Of a stretch of 64,000 nt of DNA, positions 59,014 through 64,000 are shown in pieces (position 1 is the first letter of the stretch; each line of letters opens with the position of its first letter). This DNA comes from Planctomycetaceae bacterium (GTDB lineage Bacteria > Planctomycetota > Planctomycetia > Planctomycetales > Planctomycetaceae): the NCBI GenBank assembly GCA_027489895.1, contig JAIXZD010000413.1:1-64000 (forward strand), written 5' to 3'. A program made the position numbers and the translations under genes. The notes under the pieces are model-generated. The model did no database searches and was not told the DNA's origin. It saw nothing but the letters and a program-made list of their open reading frames with translations.

Positions 59014-59816
59014 TTCGTCGAAGCATTCACCAGCGCCTCGTCGAAGTAATTCGTGCCCATCCCCGCGTCGATCACCAGCCCCTGGGCGTTGATCCCCGAC
59101 GACCGCGGACTCAGCAAGAACGCCACGGCCGACGCGACTTCGTCCGTCTGCACCGCCTTCTTCCTCAACGTCGCCTGCTCGGCATGAAGGTAACTCGGGA
59201 CGTAACCAGGAATCCCCGCCGAGGCAGACGTCTTGAGCAGTCCGGGGCAGACCGCATTGAATCGCACCTTCGAGAACTTCGAGAACGACTTCGCCAGAAA
59301 ACAGACCGACGAATCGAGGGCCGCCTTGATCGGAGCCATGTACCCGTAGTTCTCAGCCGCCATCCGGGTCGTCGAGATCGAAATCGTCACCGCGCTCCCC
59401 TGCTCGGGATCGAGCAGCTTCGAAAACGCGTTGGCAATCGCGATAAACGAGTAGCAGGAGATATCGATCGCCTGCAGAAAGGCCGGCCGCGGCGTCTGAT
59501 GAAACGGCAGCCAACCAGCCGAGTAATCGGCGAACGCGATGGAATGAACGAACCCGCGAATCGTCCCATACTTCTCCGCAAGCGCGTCACGGAGCGCATC
59601 GATCTGCGCCTGGTCCGCCACGTCACACACAAGCACCGGCTGTTCACCCACCAGCGGCTGGATCGCCGCCCGCCGTGCCTCGGAGCGGACAACGTACACG
59701 ACCCGCGCATCGGCCTCCGTCAGCACCTTCGCGACATGCCACGCCACGCTCTTCTTGTTGGCGACTCCGAAGACGACGATCGTCTGACCGGCCAGTTGAA
59801 GAAAGTCTGCGGGCAT
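59010..59816 (-). CDS. fabI: Enoyl-[acyl-carrier-protein] reductase (NADH), FabI type
   Basis: A 268-aa short-chain dehydrogenase-fold enzyme for the last step of the fatty acid elongation cycle, reducing enoyl-ACP. The NAD-binding N-terminus is [20 protein letters not shown] (about residues 14-33), as in FabI, not the classical SDR TGxxxGx[14 protein letters not shown] is the FabI HSIA motif. The catalytic Tyr 157-x6-Lys 164 pattern is in [13 protein letters not shown]. The C-terminal [20 protein letters not shown] is typical. ATG 59816; a TTG three codons upstream is unlikely. The TAG stop lies in the GTAG of a REP-G element. Confidence 0.93.
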   Translation of the reverse strand: MPADFLQLAGQTIVVFGVANKKSVAWHVAKVLTEADARVVYVVRSEARRAAIQPLVGEQPVLVCDVADQAQIDALRDALAEKYGTIRGFVHSIAFADYSAGWLPFHQTPRPAFLQAIDISCYSFIAIANAFSKLLDPEQGSAVTISISTTRMAAENYGYMAPIKAALDSSVCFLAKSFSKFSKVRFNAVCPGLLKTSASAGIPGYVPSYLHAEQATLRKKAVQTDEVASAVAFLLSPRSSGINAQGLVIDAGMGTNYFDEALVNASTK

Positions 59817-59874
59817 GGAACGCAATCATTCAAGACGAACTCGTGGAAGAATCAGGCGGGGCGAGGGCGAGAGA

Positions 59875-60798
59875 CTAAAACTCGCCCAGCAGTTCGCCCC
59901 CAGCACGGGTCGAAAGATTCTGATAGAGCTGAAAGTCGATGTTTTCGGAGAGACCGCGAACACTGCCATCGCCCAACAGAAAATTGGCATAGCCCACATG
60001 CGGCGCGGAGACATCCCGGTCGTCGCTCTCCGCATTGTTCGGCGGATGGCCCGTCTGAAACAACGTCATGTGCCCATGGTCGTCGTCGGGTTCGTCCCAG
60101 TCGCGAATCGACCCGGCCCACGCCGTCTCATAAGAGAAGTGATTCCCGTGAATCGCCCCGTTGCGAAACGGGCCGTTCTGCCGTTCGCCACACATCAAGG
60201 TGTTCGTGAGACCATCGGTCACATCCGTAAACCGCGTGCGGCTGTTGCGACTGAAGAGGCCCAGTCGCTGTTCCTGAACCAGATCGAGATCCGGCGGGCC
60301 AAACGACCCGACATAACTGCACATCGCATAACGTTCCGGGGCCGGCCCCATCTCGACAAAGTCGTTGGACGAGACCGTGTCCGTCGGGCAGATAAACACC
60401 GCCAGATGAATCTCCCGCGCCGCCTGGTTCGCCCCCGCATACAGCGGCACATTCCAGTTGAACTGACCATACAGGGGGGCCTGTTCGACGAATGGCAGCA
60501 CCATCGCCCCCCACCCAAACCCCGCTCCATTACTGACAGGGGATGTCGACGATTCGGGCCGGTAAATGTAACCCGGTGGCAGCGTGCGATGTGTGTCGTG
60601 GTAGTTGTGCAGGGCGAGGCCCAACTGTTTCAGATGGTCCCTGCACTGCGTACGCCGCGCCGCCTCCCGCGCCTGCTGAACCGCAGGCAGCAACAGCGCC
60701 ACGAGAATCGCAATGATCGCGATCACCACCAGCAGCTCGATCAGCGTGAAGCCACGTCTGTCGGTCGTTCGGTGGCGTGATTCGGCGAATTCCGTCAT
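59875..60798 (-). CDS. DUF1559 prepilin-like protein
   Basis: A 307-aa protein of the same family as the gene at 31521. The prepilin signal [20 protein letters not shown] is followed by [20 protein letters not shown] and [20 protein letters not shown]. The C-terminal motif is VGYANFLLGDGSVRGLSENI. Between them lie the GWGAMVLPFVEQAPLYGQFN and DVTDGLTNTLMCGERQ blocks. CAGAGGACGAG precedes ATG 60798. Unlike the first copy it has no small lipoprotein beside it. Exported and processed by a prepilin peptidase; function unknown. Confidence 0.92.
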   Translation of the reverse strand: MTEFAESRHRTTDRRGFTLIELLVVIAIIAILVALLLPAVQQAREAARRTQCRDHLKQLGLALHNYHDTHRTLPPGYIYRPESSTSPVSNGAGFGWGAMVLPFVEQAPLYGQFNWNVPLYAGANQAAREIHLAVFICPTDTVSSNDFVEMGPAPERYAMCSYVGSFGPPDLDLVQEQRLGLFSRNSRTRFTDVTDGLTNTLMCGERQNGPFRNGAIHGNHFSYETAWAGSIRDWDEPDDDHGHMTLFQTGHPPNNAESDDRDVSAPHVGYANFLLGDGSVRGLSENIDFQLYQNLSTRAGGELLGEF

Positions 60799-60931
60799 CT
60801 CGTCCTCTGCCAAGGCGGGCCTGCAATAGACCACAAGAGTGTAGCGGCAAGTCCGCCACCAACCCACTTCACGTCACCCCAGGGTCATCGCTCTATTCAC
60901 GATGGCACAAGACGCGAGGCAACCAAGTGGT

Positions 60932-60966
60932 GTGCCATGCTTGCACCGCTTCGGGGCAAGCATGCC
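60932..60966 (+). repeat. REP-F single copy
   Basis: GTGCCATGCTTGCACC, then GCTTCGGGGCAAGCATGCC; one base differs from the other copies. CGACCGTGGGTTG follows, similar to the text after the copy at 62909. Confidence 0.8.
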
Positions 60967-61168
60967 GACCGTGGGTTGATCTGGCACGAACGAAAGCCGC
61001 GTCTTTCCTGAAACTCGACGGTGAAAATCGAGAGCCGCTCGCCTGTTAGCCCCGCAAAGCCGGCGCACGCAGGGCACACCGACTTCACACCAGCGTCTTC
61101 CACAAGGCGAAATCCCGGTCCGCGACCTAACAGCCCGTTAGAAAACTGTTCCATGGCGAATTCGTCGT

Positions 61169-61193
61169 GTGCCACTGGCTTTGCCAGTGCGAG
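61169..61193 (+). repeat. REP-H short copy
   Basis: GTGCCACTGGCTTTGCCAGT then GCGAG. The arms CACTGGC and GCCAGTG pair around three bases. Confidence 0.7.
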
Positions 61194-61471
61194 TCCTTGC
61201 GGGAAAAACCGCGACTTGCGAAACCGTCTTCTCGCGGGACAAGCCCTGGACGGACTTCTTCAACAGGCTGCCAAGCGCCTGGCCCAAACCATCGAGTTGT
61301 CAAAGACGGCGAAGACCGATCGGAAACCCATGTGGGTGCGACCACTATGCCGCACCCGCACGGCGATCTGCCAGAGGATTGCTTCCGGCCAGAAATCCCC
61401 TCCGATAGACTCCTCGTTCCGCCCGGCGAGACGTCTGGCGGGTGATCCACTTCCCAGCAGGCGCGACTCCC

Positions 61472-62785
61472 ATGGCTGAGTTTTTCCCCGACGTCAAACC
61501 GATCGCTTACGAAGGCCCCAAGAGCAAAAACCCGCTCGCCTTCAAGCACTACAACCCCACCGAGCTGGTCGAAGGCCGGTCGATGCAGGACCTGCTCCGG
61601 TTCTCCGTCGCCTACTGGCACACCTTCCGCGGCACCGGGTCCGACCCGTTCGGCCCCGGCACCATGGTCCGCCCCTGGGACGACGGCAGCGAATCGGTCG
61701 AGAACGCCCAGAAGCGGGCCCGCGTCGCGTTCGAGTTCATCACCAAACTCGGGGCCCCCTTTTACTGCTTCCACGACCGCGACGTCGCCCCCGAAGGGGC
61801 CACCCTCGCCGAGTCGAACAAACACTTCGACGCCGTCGCCAAGGTCCTCAAGGAAGAGCAGCAGCGGACCGGCGTCAAACTCCTCTGGGGCACCGCCAAT
61901 CTCTTCTCCAACCCCCGCTTCATGCACGGCGCGGCCACCAGCTGCAACGCCGATGTCTTCGCCTACGCCGCGGCGCAGGTGAAGAAGGCCATCGAAGTGA
62001 CCCACGAACTGGGCGGCGAAAACTACGTCTTCTGGGGCGGTCGCGAGGGGTACATGAACCTCTACAACACCGACATGAAGCGCGAACTCGCCCACCTCGC
62101 CAAGTTCATGCACCTCGCCGCCGACCACGCCAAGGCGATCGGCTTCAAAGGTCAGTTCCTGTTCGAACCCAAGCCCAAAGAGCCGACCAAGCACCAGTAC
62201 GATTTCGACGCCGCGGCCTGCCTCAACTTCCTGCGGGCCAACGGCCTCATGGACAAGGTCAAGCTGAACATCGAAACCAACCACGCCACGCTCGCCGGTC
62301 ACACGATGATGCACGAGCTGCAGTACGCCAGCGATCAGGGCGTCCTCGGCAGCATCGATGCGAACACGGGCGACCTGCTCCTCGGCTGGGACACCGACCA
62401 GTTCCCGACCGACATTTACCTGACGACGCAGTGCATGCTCGTCATCCTCGGCCAGGGCGGCCTCGCTCCGGGCGGCGTCAACTTCGACGCAAAGGTCCGC
62501 CGCGAAAGCTTCGAACCGGTCGACCTGTTCTACGCCCACATCGGCGGGATGGATGCGTTCGCCCGCGGAGCGAAGATCGCCGCCGCAATTCGCAAGGACG
62601 GCCTCCTCGCCGACATCGTCAAGAAGCGTTACCGCTCGTGGGATTCCGGCATCGGTGCGAAGATCGAAGCGGGCACCGTGTCGTTCGTCGACCTCGAGAA
62701 GTACATGCTCGAAAAGGGCAACGCCGACAAGAACGAATCCGGCCGCCAGGAACTGATCGAAAACCTGATCAACGACTACCTGTAA
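61472..62785 (+). CDS. xylA: Xylose isomerase
   Basis: A 437-aa cytoplasmic enzyme converting D-xylose to D-xylulose (and glucose to fructose) with two divalent metals. The class II length and motifs are clear: [20 protein letters not shown] with catalytic His-Asp, [19 protein letters not shown], the signature [18 protein letters not shown], and [14 protein letters not shown] and [20 protein letters not shown], with the metal-binding Glu, Asp and His. ATG 61472 begins [16 protein letters not shown], a typical class II start. No xylulokinase or regulator gene is adjacent. A REP-B copy follows the stop. Confidence 0.97.
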   Translation: MAEFFPDVKPIAYEGPKSKNPLAFKHYNPTELVEGRSMQDLLRFSVAYWHTFRGTGSDPFGPGTMVRPWDDGSESVENAQKRARVAFEFITKLGAPFYCFHDRDVAPEGATLAESNKHFDAVAKVLKEEQQRTGVKLLWGTANLFSNPRFMHGAATSCNADVFAYAAAQVKKAIEVTHELGGENYVFWGGREGYMNLYNTDMKRELAHLAKFMHLAADHAKAIGFKGQFLFEPKPKEPTKHQYDFDAAACLNFLRANGLMDKVKLNIETNHATLAGHTMMHELQYASDQGVLGSIDANTGDLLLGWDTDQFPTDIYLTTQCMLVILGQGGLAPGGVNFDAKVRRESFEPVDLFYAHIGGMDAFARGAKIAAAIRKDGLLADIVKKRYRSWDSGIGAKIEAGTVSFVDLEKYMLEKGNADKNESGRQELIENLINDYL

Positions 62786-62808
62786 GCCTCATCTCCCTGG
62801 AAGCGTCA

Positions 62809-62837
62809 GGCGAGCCGACCCTGTCAGGGGTCGGTGG
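62809..62837 (+). repeat. REP-B single copy
   Basis: GGCGAGCCGACCCTGTC then AGGGGTCGGTGG, 23 bases after the xylA stop; the hairpin could help end transcription. Confidence 0.85.
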
Positions 62838-62908
62838 TACCCGCGCGCCCCTCTGGCACCCCGCGCTCCATTCTCAGATGCGAGCGTGGGGTCAGTCAGA
62901 GGGCGCGC

Positions 62909-62943
62909 GTGCCATGCTTGCACCGTTTCGGGGCAAGCATGCC
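62909..62943 (+). repeat. REP-F single copy
   Basis: GTGCCATGCTTGCACC with GTTTCGGGGCAAGCATGCC, identical to the copy at 43756. Confidence 0.8.
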
Positions 62944-63037
62944 GACCGTGGGGTAGCGTGGCATCAACGAAGACCGCCGACTTCCCTGAATTCGACAACG
63001 AAGAACGTCGCGAGCCGCTCGCGCACTCCCGCCGCGC

Positions 63038-63613
63038 TCACCCGCCCTCCCCCCGCCGATCAACCACCGCCAACCACGGGGCCTCCCCCTCAATCAGCCC
63101 CAACCGCTCCACGCCCCAATCCCGAGGGTCCAGCGTCGCCAGCCACCCCTCCACCGCGCTGCTCTCCGCCGGCCCCCCCACATGCCCCCGATACACAACA
63201 ATCGTCAGCCTCCCTCCCGGCGCCAGCAGACGTGACGCCGCCTCCAGCGCACGGCACGTCGTCTCCCCCTGCGTCACCACCGCATGATCACTCCGCGGCA
63301 GGTAGCCCAGGTTGAACATGATCGCGCGGATCGTTTGCAATCGATCACGTCCCACCCGCTCGACCAGTTCACTGTGGCAGCCCGCGATCAATTCGCACCA
63401 GCCCCAAAGCCCCGCCTCGTCCAGACGAACCCGCGTCCGCTCCAGAGCCACCGGCTGCAGATCGCACGCCCAGACCTTGCCCGTGGGTCCCACCCTGCGG
63501 GCCAGGAACTCGGTGTCACCCCCATTGCCCGCCGTCGCATCAATCGCGAGATCCCCCTCGCGCAACACCTCAGTCATCCGCGCATGCGCCTGCCGCGTCC
63601 ACGATTCCGCCAC
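63038..63613 (-). CDS. MnmM/YtqB-like tRNA methyltransferase
   Basis: A 191-aa class I methyltransferase of the rRNA_methylase (YtqB) family, whose characterised members (MnmM) methylate the wobble 5-aminomethyl-2-thiouridine of tRNA. Motifs: LAIDATAGNGGDTEFLARRV (motif I, about residues 19-38), WACDLQPVALERTR (acidic ribose contact), IMFNLGYLPRSDHAV (NLGYLP signature) and GGRLTIVVYRGHVGG. GTG 63613 has GGGAGGAG just upstream; earlier GTG/TTG starts would add non-conserved residues. It is divergent from the HD gene at the window edge. The tRNA substrate is inferred from family. Confidence 0.85.
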   Translation of the reverse strand: MAESWTRQAHARMTEVLREGDLAIDATAGNGGDTEFLARRVGPTGKVWACDLQPVALERTRVRLDEAGLWGWCELIAGCHSELVERVGRDRLQTIRAIMFNLGYLPRSDHAVVTQGETTCRALEAASRLLAPGGRLTIVVYRGHVGGPAESSAVEGWLATLDPRDWGVERLGLIEGEAPWLAVVDRRGEGG

Positions 63614-63729
63614 GCTCTCCTCCCACCTGCCGCTTTCCCATCGCTGGTCACGCCCCACCAATCGTCTTCAACCCAAACCCTGCTACAATCCCCACCAAAG
63701 AATTCCACCACGGATGCGGTGCTGTAGAC

Positions 63730-64000
<271 letters not shown>

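Larger units (their letters stand above)
60799..61471. other. Intergenic gap with REP-F and REP-H
   Basis: No gene is supported in 673 bases. It holds REP-F (60932-60966) and REP-H (61169-61193). A frame at 61021-61479 runs across the repeats and has no family features. Confidence 0.6.

Noticed and set aside
61127-62539. 470-codon minus-strand frame opposite xylA
   Set aside because: Antisense to xylose isomerase, with Val/Gly/Glu-rich shadow composition.

Overview
The window is a chromosomal segment of a GC-rich Gram-negative-type bacterium, most likely a member of the Planctomycetota. The supporting evidence is two prepilin-like DUF1559 proteins, one paired with a small regulatory-domain lipoprotein, an ECF sigma factor, a sulfatase, a DUF1080 protein, a J-like/MshEN membrane protein, a FeS photolyase and many large secreted proteins of unknown function. 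Lipid A and LPS genes (lpxD, lpxI, kdsB) point to an outer membrane. No rRNA, tRNA, CRISPR array, prophage or transposase gene was recognised.

Layout. 1-9 kb: the end of a membrane TPR protein, a GT2 glycosyltransferase converging on and overlapping a DUF2334 deacetylase, a large esterase, a methyltransferase and an ECF sigma factor. 9-19 kb: a family 5 solute-binding protein, a DUF1080 protein, a redoxin, an MMPL/RND transporter and a GH57 glucanotransferase. 19-27 kb: rplM-rpsI, a trypsin-like protease with a histone-H1-like tail, and three secreted proteins of unknown function, two of them Cys-containing coiled-coil proteins in tandem. 27-36 kb: a large TPR-type protein, a zinc-ribbon membrane protein, a DUF1559/lipoprotein pair and the photolyase. 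35-44 kb: lpxD-lpxI, an unknown secreted protein, an isochorismatase-fold hydrolase, a secreted propeller-like protein and a sugar-binding lipoprotein. 44-49 kb: a Tad-pilus-like set (secretin, CpaD-like lipoprotein, TPR/HEAT lipoprotein). 49-64 kb: coaD, the J-like/MshEN protein, a sulfatase, kdsB-pyrG, a HAD phosphatase, phosphoglycerate mutase, a thioesterase, fabI, a second DUF1559 protein, xylA, an MnmM-like methyltransferase and the start of an HD hydrolase.

The most unusual feature is between the genes. At least nine families of short palindromic repeats are scattered through the window. Several begin with the tetranucleotide GTAG followed directly by a palindrome, often as inverted pairs 130-210 bp long. 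This is the signature of REP/REPIN elements mobilised by RAYT (TnpA-REP) transposases. In eight genes the TAG of this GTAG head is the gene's own stop codon. No RAYT gene lies in the window, so the mobiliser remains to be found elsewhere in the genome.

Gene starts were chosen from ribosome-binding sites, signal peptides and family length. Several are GTG, and these choices are stated in the entries.
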